Shown in pieces: positions 1 through 8,729 of a DNA stretch of 64,000 nt. The DNA is from Fusobacterium sp. (lineage in GTDB: Bacteria > Fusobacteriota > Fusobacteriia > Fusobacteriales > Fusobacteriaceae): the NCBI RefSeq assembly GCF_032477075.1, contig NZ_JAWDXO010000032.1, positions 4,365 through 68,364 on the forward strand, written 5' to 3'. Within the stretch, counting starts at the first letter, position 1. Each line of letters opens with the position of its first letter. A program made the position numbers and the translations under genes. Under the pieces are notes generated by a model. That model was given only the letters and a program-made list of their open reading frames with translations. It was not told the origin of the DNA and made no database searches.

Positions 1-800
1 TCAAGAGCTAAAAACTTATTAAAAACACTTATTAAGGAGTCTCTATATCCTAACTCAGCTACAAATTCATCACATTGATATTCTATTTTTCTATCATGTA
101 CTCTTAATAATATAGTTAATATTGTATCTGATAATAATTTTACAAATATAAAATAAATTATTAAGATTATTATGTCTAATACAAACGTATTATTTCTCTC
201 TCTTGAATATTCTGATCTTTTTCCTATTCCTTTAATCCAAAATGATCCTACACTCCCAATTCCCTTCATAAATAAATTACTTATTAACATACACATAAGA
301 AAAATCGTATCTTTATTTAATAGATGTGAAAATTCATGCATTAATACAGCTTTTAATTCATCTTCTGAAATATTTTCATCATATAAAAATCCTTCTGAGA
401 CACAAATAGTATTTTTTCCATAAGCGAATGCTTCTAATCCCCTAGTCTTAATTATTTCAAATTCAAATTGTTCTATTTTTAATTCCAAATTCTTCTCTGA
501 ATTAATAATTAATAAAATTTCATTAACAATAGAGTTCAAGTATTCTTCTTCTTTGTTCAACAACTTTCGAGTATTATTAATATAAAAGAACTTTAGTATC
601 CCTATAAGTAAATCAGTAGATGCTAATACAGTCATTCCCAATGGTAATAATAAAGGAATTCCTAAAGCTATATATGGATTTCTGCAATTGAAAATCCCTA
701 TTAATATTGGTACTAATATAACCAGAGATATTAATGTATTTAATAAAATATTTATCCCCAATAGTAAATATGCTGTCTTTGTTCTAAAGCCTTGTCTCAT
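1..800 (-). CDS. M48-family membrane metallopeptidase, C-terminus outside window
   Basis: The gene is read from an ATG at 800 with GGAGG upstream and runs off the left edge, leaving about 266 residues. Two hydrophobic segments fill residues 10-70 and another lies near 208-230. A zinc-protease motif HEFSH sits near residue 155-159, and a CDEFVAELG segment near 244-252 supplies the likely third metal ligand. This order (membrane helices, HExxH, downstream acidic ligand) is that of M48/HtpX-type proteases. It lies downstream of the RHH regulator, in a slot that element 2 fills with a lipoprotein, so it is probably cargo. Its substrate is unknown. Confidence 0.75.
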   Translation of the reverse strand, partial: MRQGFRTKTAYLLLGINILLNTLISLVILVPILIGIFNCRNPYIALGIPLLLPLGMTVLASTDLLIGILKFFYINNTRKLLNKEEEYLNSIVNEILLIINSEKNLELKIEQFEFEIIKTRGLEAFAYGKNTICVSEGFLYDENISEDELKAVLMHEFSHLLNKDTIFLMCMLISNLFMKGIGSVGSFWIKGIGKRSEYSRERNNTFVLDIIILIIYFIFVKLLSDTILTILLRVHDRKIEYQCDEFVAELGYRDSLISVFNKFLAL

Positions 801-926
801 TTTCTATAATTTCCTCCTAATTTTATTTTTAAAAAATTTTTTATTAATTTTAAAATTTTTTTATTATCTTCCATCCCTTTTTATAAACTTTATTCAGTAT
901 CAATTACTGTTATTTTATTCTTATCC

Positions 927-1448
927 TTAACTAATGATTTCTATTTGACTTACATAATAACTTTTTCCATTAACTAAAATTTGAAGATAGTTTTCTTTTT
1001 TATTTCTATCTATTTTCTCGATTCTTCCTTCTACTATTCCTTCAACAGTATGAAACTTTAATACTCTATATTCTTTATGGGATGACATTAAAAATGCTAT
1101 TTTTTCTCTAAAAAGATTTACCTCTCTTAAAAATGATGGTAATACTGCATAAGATGAAAATATTTCTCTTATCATTTCTGATTCATTCATTCCATTTATT
1201 CCCTTTCGGATTTCAATATAAAATCCTGTATTTTCCTTATGTAATGTAAATTGTAAATACTCCTTTTCTTCAAATGACATCTCCTGACAATGATTTGATC
1301 TAAATCTTAAAGAAAACTTTAATAATATTAAATTACAAAGCTTGTACTTTGATATTTGGAAATGCTCTACATCTTTTGCTATTATTTCCAAAATATATTT
1401 GGGGACCAAAGCCCTTATATTATCTTTTTCTGCATTTATTTTCAACAT
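927..1448 (-). CDS. RHH-type regulator of element 1, with C-terminal beta domain
   Basis: A 173-aa protein; the ATG at 1448 follows AAAGGAG at good spacing and is preferred over a TTG two codons earlier. Residues ~10-50 look like a ribbon-helix-helix unit, with a pattern (R-x3-PK-x3-E-I-x2-D-x2-HF) that is colinear with the 170-aa protein at 26598-27110 in element 2. The last ~60 residues form a predicted beta-rich domain, loosely reminiscent of WYL modules. The role is inferred to be transcriptional control of the element. The two copies are clearly diverged, unlike the near-identical Rad52 block beside them, which suggests element-specific operators. Confidence 0.5.
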   Translation of the reverse strand: MLKINAEKDNIRALVPKYILEIIAKDVEHFQISKYKLCNLILLKFSLRFRSNHCQEMSFEEKEYLQFTLHKENTGFYIEIRKGINGMNESEMIREIFSSYAVLPSFLREVNLFREKIAFLMSSHKEYRVLKFHTVEGIVEGRIEKIDRNKKENYLQILVNGKSYYVSQIEIIS

Positions 1449-1582
1449 TTCCAACTCCTTTCCACTTCCTTATATTCTACTATCAAATCTAAAAGGTGCC
1501 TATACATAGGATTTTCTTAATTTTATTTGTATATATACAATTTTTTCCATAAAAATAGTTTATACTTTTCAACATTTAATAA

Positions 1583-1617
1583 AAAAGAAGAGCAGAAATG
1601 TTTTCTGCTCCTTCTTC
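1583..1617 (-). terminator. Intrinsic terminator of the element 1 recombination operon
   Basis: The inverted repeat gagcagaaa / tttctgctc lies just past the stop of the 84-aa gene, with an A-run on the left side that reads as a T-tract on the minus strand. A similar hairpin ends the matching operon of element 2. Confidence 0.75.
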
Positions 1618-1621
1618 CACA

Positions 1622-1876
1622 TCATATCTTTCTATAGATTCTTAAAAATTCTGCTATCTCTTCATTATCACTCACATTCAGTTTCTCATACTTTATATAA
1701 AACATATAAAGTGATTGTAATGTAATATCTTTTTCTATGCATGCTCCTGTTGTTTTAAAATATCTATACAGTTCATTATAAAATACTATCTTTACTGCTC
1801 TTTCAAATATATCTTCTTTTTTTAAGCTTAATATATAATTTTTAAATTTTAAATATTCTTCTGTTATCCTATCCAT
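1622..1876 (-). CDS. Conserved ~85-aa protein of the recombination block
   Basis: An 84-aa helical, charged protein, nearly identical to the 86-aa protein at 27321-27581 in element 2. It is the last gene of the operon after the Rad52-like gene, 10 bp downstream of it, and is followed by a terminator. I do not recognise a family. Its conservation and position suggest an accessory role in recombination or replication of the element. A DUF3848-like assignment crossed my mind but the sequence does not settle it. Confidence 0.6.
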   Translation of the reverse strand: MDRITEEYLKFKNYILSLKKEDIFERAVKIVFYNELYRYFKTTGACIEKDITLQSLYMFYIKYEKLNVSDNEEIAEFLRIYRKI

Positions 1877-1886
1877 GATTCACTCC

Positions 1887-2504
1887 TTATGCTATAAGCT
1901 TAGTACAAGCATTTATTATTTCTGCATCCTTAGCCTTATCCTTCAAGTATTTTATATAATTATGGTCCTTTTCATATATCTCTTCCAATGTCATCCCTTT
2001 ATATTTTCCAAAATCAATTATAATACCATTCCTTTTATTTTCTTTATCATCTTTAGAAATTATTTTATTATTGAGTTCAAGTTTTGGTTCTGTAATAAAT
2101 ATATAACCCTTTCCCTGTTGTTTTATTGGAAACCACATATTCTTTGCATTATATAGGTATCTTCCTATTCCAAATCCACTTGAAGCCACTCTTTTAAAAG
2201 CACTTGATATTCCCCCTTTTACTGATTCAAATTCTGTTGTTGGTGCTCCATCTTCCTTTGTAACCCATTTATCATTTATCTTTACTGACAGAGAACATAT
2301 AAAACCTGCTGTTATCTCTTTGTATGATACACTCCATCCATCTACTCCAAATAAACTATCTAATCTATTTTGGATTGCGCGTGCTTGTACATATGCTAGT
2401 GCCATTCCTTTTGTTTTATCACTATTTGTTGCGCCTACTCTGAACTCAATTTCACTGTCTTCAAATGGTTCCTGCAATTTTTTCATTATTTCCTTTATCT
2501 CCAT
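1887..2504 (-). CDS. Rad52/Rad22-family single-strand annealing protein
   Basis: A 205-aa protein. The N-terminal ~150 residues carry the Rad52-type pattern of phage recombinases: an early VGATN segment, AYVQARAIQNRLD, GVDGWSVSYKEI and a glycine-rich SSGFGIGRYLY segment. Such proteins anneal complementary single strands in phage and element recombination. The C-terminal ~50 residues (YKGMTLEEIYEKDHNYIKYL) resemble a short exonuclease-associated motif found in many DNA-processing proteins. It is co-transcribed with ArdC-like and Gp157 genes, a typical phage-like recombination cassette, and is almost identical to 27592-28197. Confidence 0.85.
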   Translation of the reverse strand: MEIKEIMKKLQEPFEDSEIEFRVGATNSDKTKGMALAYVQARAIQNRLDSLFGVDGWSVSYKEITAGFICSLSVKINDKWVTKEDGAPTTEFESVKGGISSAFKRVASSGFGIGRYLYNAKNMWFPIKQQGKGYIFITEPKLELNNKIISKDDKENKRNGIIIDFGKYKGMTLEEIYEKDHNYIKYLKDKAKDAEIINACTKLIA

Positions 2505-2516
2505 AAATTCTCCCTC

Positions 2517-2807
2517 CTAATACTCTTCTGGATACATAATAGTCCAATATTCTCCTACTGTTTCATCTATTCCTTGAACTGCCCAAATTTTTTCTTTATT
2601 CTGAACTTTAAAATTCAACTTATATTCCTTCTTTTCTTCTGGTATTTCCTGCTTATTTATTAAAGTATCTTCAGACATTTCAAATATCTGGAAATAATCC
2701 ATATTTTTATTTATTCTTATCTTTTCTCTAAGTATTTCTATTATTTTTGCTAATATTCTCAAATCAAGATTCTCTCTTACATTTCTTGTTAAATATATAT
2801 TTTCCAT
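2517..2807 (-). CDS. Conserved 96-aa protein of the recombination block
   Basis: The start is chosen at the ATG 2807, because GGAGGA then has six bases of spacing and the product matches the 96-aa homologue at 28210-28500. The product is small, acidic and partly helical, without a recognised motif. The gene starts inside a four-base overlap zone with the end of the ArdC-like gene, so the two are probably translationally coupled. Function unknown; likely a DNA-processing accessory. Confidence 0.6.
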   Translation of the reverse strand: MENIYLTRNVRENLDLRILAKIIEILREKIRINKNMDYFQIFEMSEDTLINKQEIPEEKKEYKLNFKVQNKEKIWAVQGIDETVGEYWTIMYPEEY

Positions 2808-2809
2808 TC

Positions 2810-3661
2810 TCATTCCTCCATCAATATTTCATTTAAACCTTTCTTTTCTTCATTTCCATATATAAGAAGCTCAAAAGTTTTCAGCGCAGTATTAAAACAT
2901 TTACCTAAGTCTATACCTTTTCTATATCCAGCAAGATATTTATATTTTCCCGATATGTCTAAATTAAAATAGGAACCATATATCATGGCTCCTAATTCCG
3001 CTTCTGTTTCCTCTTCATTTTTATTAATCTTTTCTCTTTCTTTTTTAAAGTGATTCATAAAATGTATAAACTCATGTACTAAAGTTCCTGTCATAGCTGT
3101 ATAATCAGTTTCTACTACATATATTTTCTCTCCATCTGTCATTCCTCTCGCTCTTCCAAGATTTTCTACTTCTTTTACAATAGTATACTGTTCTATTATC
3201 TCTTTAGTTTTATTATATAGCCTGTCTGAATTATACCAGCTATTCTCCCCTATCTTTAAACTTGTATCTATGTCTGGTATCACCACTGCATTTTCTCCTG
3301 CTTTTGTCTGGGATATATCAAATACATTACAGTATTTATATCCATATATGTGTAATTCCTCCGATTCTTCTTCAATATTTTTTCTGATAAGTGGGATTAA
3401 TATTTTTATCCCTTTACTGCCTTTTGATACATAATATCCAAGTTCTTCCCATTTCTTATATCCTGCTACAAATGATGCCAGAGGATTTTGCTTATATATC
3501 AATATACTATTTCTTACACTATATGAATAAAAGTGTCTTCTTCTAAATTTTATAAATTCCTTCAGCTCCTGTGAATTATCTACAAAATCTTTTATCTTAA
3601 TATCTATTCCCGCTTTAAGCTCTTCTAATACTTTTTGAAAACTATTTTCCCTTGCTTTCAT
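2810..3661 (-). CDS. ArdC-like antirestriction / ssDNA-binding metallopeptidase
   Basis: A 283-aa protein from the ATG at 3661 (AAAGGAGG, 8-base spacing). The N-terminal half shows the ArdC single-strand-binding pattern (YSVRNSILIYKQNP, VAGYKKWEELGY, KGSKGIKILIP). The C-terminal half has the zincin motif HEFIH and a downstream EETEAELGA segment that probably carries the third zinc ligand. ArdC proteins bind ssDNA and protect incoming element DNA from restriction. It sits between Gp157 and the 96-aa gene and is nearly identical to 28503-29345. Protease activity is not shown by sequence alone. Confidence 0.8.
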   Translation of the reverse strand: MKARENSFQKVLEELKAGIDIKIKDFVDNSQELKEFIKFRRRHFYSYSVRNSILIYKQNPLASFVAGYKKWEELGYYVSKGSKGIKILIPLIRKNIEEESEELHIYGYKYCNVFDISQTKAGENAVVIPDIDTSLKIGENSWYNSDRLYNKTKEIIEQYTIVKEVENLGRARGMTDGEKIYVVETDYTAMTGTLVHEFIHFMNHFKKEREKINKNEEETEAELGAMIYGSYFNLDISGKYKYLAGYRKGIDLGKCFNTALKTFELLIYGNEEKKGLNEILMEE

Positions 3662-3676
3662 TTTCAACGCCTCCTT

Positions 3677-4171
3677 TTATTTTATAAGCAGATTATAGTC
3701 CTCCACAATTACTGCTCCTGCTATTTCTTCTCCATTTTTCATTTTCTGTGCTATTAATGCTTTATCAGGTGATATTTCCTGCTTTATTCTTAAACATTCT
3801 TCTGGTAGTTTAGATATATCAATAATTTCTACTTTACTTGATTTCCTAAGATTATAGTTCCCAAGTTCTGTTTCTATCTTCTTTTTACCTAAAAGTACGA
3901 GTATATTTTTTAGATATCCTTTTAAAGATTTTACTTTATTTTCACGATTTTTCTTTACATCCTCAAGTCTTTCTATCTCTGTTTTTACTGATATTGCTTC
4001 AAGTTCAAGATTTCTTATGTACTTAAGAATATTTGTTCCTTTATTTTGCAGTTCTTCTTTCAAATATTCCATAACATCTTTATATGTTTCTTTATCTGCT
4101 TCCTGCTGTTCTGAATCTAAAAATATGTCCAGGGTGTCAATCATAGCCCCTGCTATCTCATATGTTTTCAT
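3677..4171 (-). CDS. Siphovirus Gp157-family protein
   Basis: A 164-aa protein. The true start is the ATG at 4171, preceded by AGGAGG; longer reading adds 13 residues absent from the element 2 homologue (29362-29856, also 164 aa). The central region is a long coiled coil (about residues 60-100), followed by the typical Gp157 tail with SSKVEIID and KQEISPDKALIAQKMKNGE. Gp157 proteins accompany phage recombinases and have been linked to host-range or resistance phenotypes. Here it opens the recombination operon after a hydrophobic micro-ORF. Confidence 0.8.
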   Translation of the reverse strand: MKTYEIAGAMIDTLDIFLDSEQQEADKETYKDVMEYLKEELQNKGTNILKYIRNLELEAISVKTEIERLEDVKKNRENKVKSLKGYLKNILVLLGKKKIETELGNYNLRKSSKVEIIDISKLPEECLRIKQEISPDKALIAQKMKNGEEIAGAVIVEDYNLLIK

Positions 4172-4197
4172 ATGTATCTTCCTCCTTTTAATCATCA

Positions 4198-4269
4198 TTA
4201 AATAAATCATCCAATGCTCTTAATGTTGTTCCTGCTATAACTAATATTCCAGCTATTGTTCCTAACATT
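4198..4269 (-). CDS. 23-aa hydrophobic micro-protein (conserved in both elements)
   Basis: ATG at 4269 follows the strong site GAGGAGGAG and encodes MLGTIAGILVIAGTTLRALD plus DLF before TAA. It is one short hydrophobic helix ending in a polar tail. A colinear 26-codon homologue stands at the same place in element 2 (29868-29948), matching at IxxG-x-LxIxG-x2-xRA. Conservation of position and pattern while the DNA differs argues that it is translated. Possible roles: membrane micro-protein, holin- or toxin-like peptide, or leader peptide of the recombination operon. Confidence 0.55.
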
Positions 4270-4285
4270 CTTCTCCTCCTCTTAT

Positions 4286-4336
4286 TTTAAAAAACAAAAA
4301 GTCCAATCTTCCCTTAAGGAAAACCAGACTTTTTTA
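4286..4336 (-). terminator. Intrinsic terminator / possible leader attenuator
   Basis: On the minus strand a ~15-bp stem (AAAGTC...GACTTT, with several G-U pairs) is followed by TTTTTGTTTTTT. It lies after the 520-aa gene but directly abuts the ribosome binding site of the micro-ORF. A promoter-like TTGATT...TATAAT-type sequence lies upstream near 4350-4385. The hairpin could therefore both end the 520-aa message and attenuate the recombination operon. Confidence 0.65.
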
Positions 4337-4438
4337 TCTTTGATTCAGTTTATAATATATAATTATTTAAAAATTTTGTAATCAAGTACTTTCATTTCTC
4401 TGTAAAGTTAATGTTTTCCTTACATACTTCAGAAATAG

Positions 4439-6001
4439 CTATCTATGAAAAATTGAATATTCTGATCTTATTTCTAAAACCATTCCTAAAACTTCAAAAT
4501 CACCTTCTTTTAGAACTATTTCAAAAAACTCTTCTCTATTATATAAAAATCTTTCTCTATATTGACATATGTAAAAATCTCTTCTCACATCTAAACAAGT
4601 TATAACTGTTTTGTTAAAATTGCTATTCTCCCTTTCCACTAAAAATAAATTACAATCTAAATATTTTTCTTGTAAGTATGACTCTCCAAATGTGCTTTCT
4701 CCTTTTTCTTTAATTTTTTTTACTTTTCTTTTAAAATGTTCTATATTATTCTTAATATTCTCTATATTTAATCTAACAAAACAAAGTCTTCCAAATTCTA
4801 TTTTTTTATATTCTTCTGCTGTATCTACTTTTACATTAACATTATGTAAAAAATCATCTTTAAATTCCTCTATTTCTTCAGTTGTATTTTGAGACTCTAA
4901 AAGCCTTTCATCTAAACTAGTATGAGGTTTTTTTAAAATTTTTTTTCCATTCACATGAGACAATTCATTTCTATATAAAACATCTATTTCATATTCAAAA
5001 ATCTTTTCTTCAGTATAGTCTAACAAAATTAAAGAATAAATCTGATTTGATTTAAAATAATCACCATACAATTCAACTATTCCATATCCTTGTACTGAAT
5101 TTCTATCTCTATATTTTCTTACAAACTTATCAATAACATTTAGAGGAATTGACCTATAACCTTTTAAATAGCCATTTCCAATAATTATAGGTGATTTATT
5201 TTCAACTAAAAAATCTTCATAAAATTTCTTTCGATCTTTATTATATTCTATATCAATTATATTCACCATTCTTAAAATTGTTTTTAAATAACAATAAATT
5301 TCAAATTTTAAAGGGCTTGATAAAAAAAATGAAAGTGCAATTTTTTTATAAAAATCATTTTTTAACAAGCTTTTCAAATAATTTTCTCTTAATTCTGATA
5401 ATTTAATTTCACTCTTTCCTAATAAAATCAATCTTTCTTCTATACATAAAAGATAAAATTCTATTTTTTTTATTAAATTGTCTGTATCTTGAGATATGTT
5501 TAAACTTTTTTCTAATTTTCTTTTTTCATTTTCAAGTTCTATTTTAATGTTCTTTAATAAGTTCACAGAGCTTTTTCCCTCTTGTACAGAATAAAAAAAT
5601 TCAATTATAAGACGACATGCCTTTATAGTATTTATAAAAAATTCTTCTTCTCGTGAAACTGCTATTCCTGCTATATATTTTGATATATTAGGATTATTAG
5701 TATTACATATTACTTTAAATGAAGTTTTTTCTAACTCTTTAATTTTAAAGATAACTTCTTCACTGATTTGGAGTTCTTGAGCATACTCACCATTAATTTC
5801 ATTTAATATTCTATGTAAAATTTCATCAAAAGACATATAAGCTAACTTCATATCTTTGGTATATATAATTCGAAAACTATATTCAGAGCTGTTATCATAC
5901 AATTCTGATAAATTTTTCATTTTTTTCATAACTACATACTCTGTATCTTTAAAAATAGATTGATCTAATCCATATTCATTTTTTATTATTATTTTTTTCA
6001 T
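4439..6001 (-). CDS. Unknown 520-aa protein (element 1 cargo)
   Basis: A large charged protein without signal peptide or clear membrane helices. It has a coiled-coil-prone region around residues 145-180 and another around 415-445. No catalytic motif was recognised. The gene is transcribed away from the BrxL-like operon across a 190-bp divergent region. In element 2 the same slot holds a 493-aa protein that I cannot align with this one, so the slot looks like a cargo hotspot. A defence or anti-defence role is possible from position alone. Confidence 0.45.
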   Translation of the reverse strand: MKKIIIKNEYGLDQSIFKDTEYVVMKKMKNLSELYDNSSEYSFRIIYTKDMKLAYMSFDEILHRILNEINGEYAQELQISEEVIFKIKELEKTSFKVICNTNNPNISKYIAGIAVSREEEFFINTIKACRLIIEFFYSVQEGKSSVNLLKNIKIELENEKRKLEKSLNISQDTDNLIKKIEFYLLCIEERLILLGKSEIKLSELRENYLKSLLKNDFYKKIALSFFLSSPLKFEIYCYLKTILRMVNIIDIEYNKDRKKFYEDFLVENKSPIIIGNGYLKGYRSIPLNVIDKFVRKYRDRNSVQGYGIVELYGDYFKSNQIYSLILLDYTEEKIFEYEIDVLYRNELSHVNGKKILKKPHTSLDERLLESQNTTEEIEEFKDDFLHNVNVKVDTAEEYKKIEFGRLCFVRLNIENIKNNIEHFKRKVKKIKEKGESTFGESYLQEKYLDCNLFLVERENSNFNKTVITCLDVRRDFYICQYRERFLYNREEFFEIVLKEGDFEVLGMVLEIRSEYSIFHR

Positions 6002-6191
6002 ATTTATCTCCTTTCTAAATTATTTTTTAATTTTTAAAATTAAAACTTGATAAATTAATTTTTTATAGTATTATTATGTTGTGTATGCTTTTAACTTTTA
6101 AAAGTTATTTTTATTTATTTTAATTCTATGGAGTATGGTACCATAAAAACAAATATATTTGCAAGAAAATCTAAAGTAAAAGGAGAAATTT
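6002..6191. promoter_or_regulatory. Divergent control region of element 1
   Basis: This 190-bp AT-rich stretch separates the two outward operons. It contains the palindrome aacttttaaaagtt (about 6097-6110) and a ggagtatggtaccat segment (about 6131-6145). The atggtacc part recurs near the att site at 10176-10197. Candidate operator and promoters for both operons; no exact -35/-10 pair is assigned. Confidence 0.4.
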
Positions 6192-6935
6192 ATGAATACC
6201 CAGAATAATCAATTCAATAATTTGGTATCAATAAAGCTTAACACCAAAAGTAGTTTTGAACAAAGAAAGATATTTGAAAAAGAAATTTGCAATGAAAAAT
6301 TAATCAGAAATTATCGCCCCTCTCCATCTACAGAGAGAAAATTTATTAACAAAGAATATTTTCGATTTTTTACAGACTGTGCAACAATCCAAGATCAATT
6401 TTTTCTTATAGACATTTTTAATAATTTTTTTGGATTTAGTGATTTTAATAAAATGAAAGATTCAGCTTATTCTACAATTGAAAAATATTATCTTGAACTA
6501 TTTTCACCTTTTACTAAGGTGGATGAGAGAGATAATATTATTGAAATCTCTTTTTTAAAACACTCTCCTATATCTCCAAAAGAAATTTTCACTGATATAA
6601 AACATTATGAACGTATCAAGCTTATTACTTTTATTCTAGAACATATGGGATTCTTATTTGAAGTTTTTTCTCTTGATGACTTTTATCTAAATCCATTATT
6701 TGGTATCTTTCTTTATCGTTATCATCATCTTCATAAATTTGATGAAGATAAGCTTAAAAATATCCTTAGATGTCATAAATGTCATTCTTCAATGGAGTTA
6801 GATTTAGATCATTTCAAAGAAAAGGGATTAAGAACACAAGAAGCATATTATTCATGTCCTCACTGCAAAACATCTAGTAGTTATACAAAACTACTCAAAA
6901 CTTATGAAACAAATAAAAAAAATTCTTATAACTAA
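6192..6935 (+). CDS. Unknown 247-aa protein with C-terminal zinc ribbon
   Basis: ATG at 6192 follows AAAGGAG. The last ~50 residues carry two Cys pairs (CHKC and CPHC, about 30 residues apart), a plausible zinc ribbon for nucleic-acid binding. The first ~190 residues are helical with no recognised motif. It lies 12 bp upstream of the BrxL-like gene and is surely co-transcribed with it. Element 2 has an unrelated-looking 198-aa gene in this position. Likely a DNA-binding or loading partner of the ATPase, by inference. Confidence 0.5.
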   Translation: MNTQNNQFNNLVSIKLNTKSSFEQRKIFEKEICNEKLIRNYRPSPSTERKFINKEYFRFFTDCATIQDQFFLIDIFNNFFGFSDFNKMKDSAYSTIEKYYLELFSPFTKVDERDNIIEISFLKHSPISPKEIFTDIKHYERIKLITFILEHMGFLFEVFSLDDFYLNPLFGIFLYRYHHLHKFDEDKLKNILRCHKCHSSMELDLDHFKEKGLRTQEAYYSCPHCKTSSSYTKLLKTYETNKKNSYN

Positions 6936-6947
6936 AGGAGAACAAGT

Positions 6948-8687
6948 ATGAAAAAAACAAAAATACAACTTATCCCTATGCTTTCTGTTATGAAAGAAAG
7001 CATAAAAAATCCAAGGCTCTCATATGCTGATATTGAAAGTAAAATTTCAAGTACCTATGAAGATTTTCTTGATCATAGTTTCTCTATTAATGATAACTTT
7101 AATCTTATCATTAATAGTACTGGTAGAGATGGAAAAAATATGTTGGCAAAAGAAAAAATTATCTATTCTATGCTCATAATACCACAGTTACAAAATGCAG
7201 TTCATTTATGGGCTTATGGTCGCCCTTCTCTTGGAAAATCATATCTCTTTAAGAATGTTTTTTCCTCTACTTCAACCAGCATAAGTGGAAATATTACTAT
7301 CCCACAATTATGCGGTAGTTTAAGAGAAAATAAAGCTGAAAGTATTCTTTTTACTTTTAAATCTCTTGCTTTTGAAGATATCCAAAGCTTTCCTTTAACT
7401 ACTGAAATAGTAGGAAAGTTATTAGATATTCTCAGTACTGGTAATATAAGCAGAAGTGAAAAAGAATCCAAAGTTACAGATAGTAGCATCATTTTTATTG
7501 GAAATTATAGAGATGATATTGAAAGTAAACTTCAAGAAAACCCATATGATAATCTCCAAGAAAGTGTAAGTACTTCTTTTAATGAAAAACTCAACACAGA
7601 AGCTTTTAAATCTAGAGTATCTATTGTTCCCTTGTGGTTATGCCGTACTTTACCACTAATTAAAGACAGCTCTTCATTTGGAGTCAAGATAGATTTTCTA
7701 CTTGATAAATTCTCTGAACTTCGTTCTCAAGTACCTTTAGTAAACGATTTTTCCAATCTAAGTATGGAAAGACTAAAAAATAATGCTAGAAGTCTTACCA
7801 ATGGTTTTTATAAAATAGGATACTTCTCATCATTAGTTGATGGTGATACTAATTTTTCTCCACTTGACATAGAAGCATTTAATTTTATATCAGAAAAAAT
7901 AGCAATGCTTCCATTTAGCAATAAAAAATTAGTATTAACAGGGAATGAAGCTATTAATCAGCTTTGGATAAAGCTATCACAAGATTTTATGCCCTATCCA
8001 ATAACTTCAATCACTGAAGCATATGTTGATGAAAATAGAGTTACTCTTCGCTTTAAAGAAGAACCTGAAGTGCTTTATAAAATTGCTATTGATCCTAAAG
8101 GCATTGAATATAATGCTAAAGAAGTAGAAATCTTCAGTGAAGCTGATGAATTTTTAAAAGAAGAACTTGTCCCTGTTGTTTCTATCAGAAATGATAATAT
8201 TGTTATAAAAGCCATTACCAAATCTAGTGTTTTAAGTTCTTATCAAAAAATAAATCATATAGATTCTTTAATTGGCGACCATATGAATATTGAAGAGCTA
8301 AAAGCTAGTTGTACTGATCAAAATTTTATTAAAATGTTTGATTTTTTAATGGAGCGCCTTACTAAAGAAACTAGTGTGTTAAAAAATGAATTAAATGAAA
8401 TAAAAAAATATAATCATAAAATTCTTATGGAATGTACTACAAAGGAACAAAGATTGGCAATAGGCTTTTATAAACCTTCTAAAGAAGAATATGAAGAATT
8501 AATAAATGAAGAAATTGAAATCATTCAAAAAATGACTAGTACCCACAAAGAACTTTTTAAAAACTACTATTTCACATTTGATAAAAATAGCAAAAGAAGT
8601 ACTTTACTTCATTATTTTTTTCTTCGAAATGAAAATTTAAGTTTTCAAAACATATCTGAACTCTCAGATAGAGTAGGAGCTTTATAG
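6948..8687 (+). CDS. BrxL-like AAA+ ATPase (element 1)
   Basis: A 579-aa protein. Walker A is GRPSLGKSY (residues ~91-99), Walker B is LAFEDIQSF (~140-148), and a sensor-1-like IIFIGN lies at ~181-186. The spacing and the surrounding phrases (glycine-rich segment after Walker A, acidic D/E next to IQ in Walker B, a SRV...PLW segment downstream) resemble BrxL, the Lon-like/MCM-like AAA+ protein of BREX systems. No other BREX gene is nearby, and it forms an operon with xis and int genes. I infer a role in replication or maintenance of the element rather than in BREX. Family call is by motif pattern only. Confidence 0.6.
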   Translation: MKKTKIQLIPMLSVMKESIKNPRLSYADIESKISSTYEDFLDHSFSINDNFNLIINSTGRDGKNMLAKEKIIYSMLIIPQLQNAVHLWAYGRPSLGKSYLFKNVFSSTSTSISGNITIPQLCGSLRENKAESILFTFKSLAFEDIQSFPLTTEIVGKLLDILSTGNISRSEKESKVTDSSIIFIGNYRDDIESKLQENPYDNLQESVSTSFNEKLNTEAFKSRVSIVPLWLCRTLPLIKDSSSFGVKIDFLLDKFSELRSQVPLVNDFSNLSMERLKNNARSLTNGFYKIGYFSSLVDGDTNFSPLDIEAFNFISEKIAMLPFSNKKLVLTGNEAINQLWIKLSQDFMPYPITSITEAYVDENRVTLRFKEEPEVLYKIAIDPKGIEYNAKEVEIFSEADEFLKEELVPVVSIRNDNIVIKAITKSSVLSSYQKINHIDSLIGDHMNIEELKASCTDQNFIKMFDFLMERLTKETSVLKNELNEIKKYNHKILMECTTKEQRLAIGFYKPSKEEYEELINEEIEIIQKMTSTHKELFKNYYFTFDKNSKRSTLLHYFFLRNENLSFQNISELSDRVGAL

Positions 8688-8729
8688 CAGTGATGGTTAT
8701 ATATTATAAATAGAGAGGAGGATCAAAGA

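Noticed and set aside
172..930. Two plus-strand ORFs at 172-423 and 688-930
   Set aside because: They are antisense to the M48 peptidase, which has a ribosome site, HEFSH motif and continuous frame; these shadows have neither.
6948..8687. Reading the element 1 ATPase as part of a BREX defence locus
   Set aside because: No other BREX gene lies in the window, and the gene is in an operon with xis and int; a stand-alone role is more likely.
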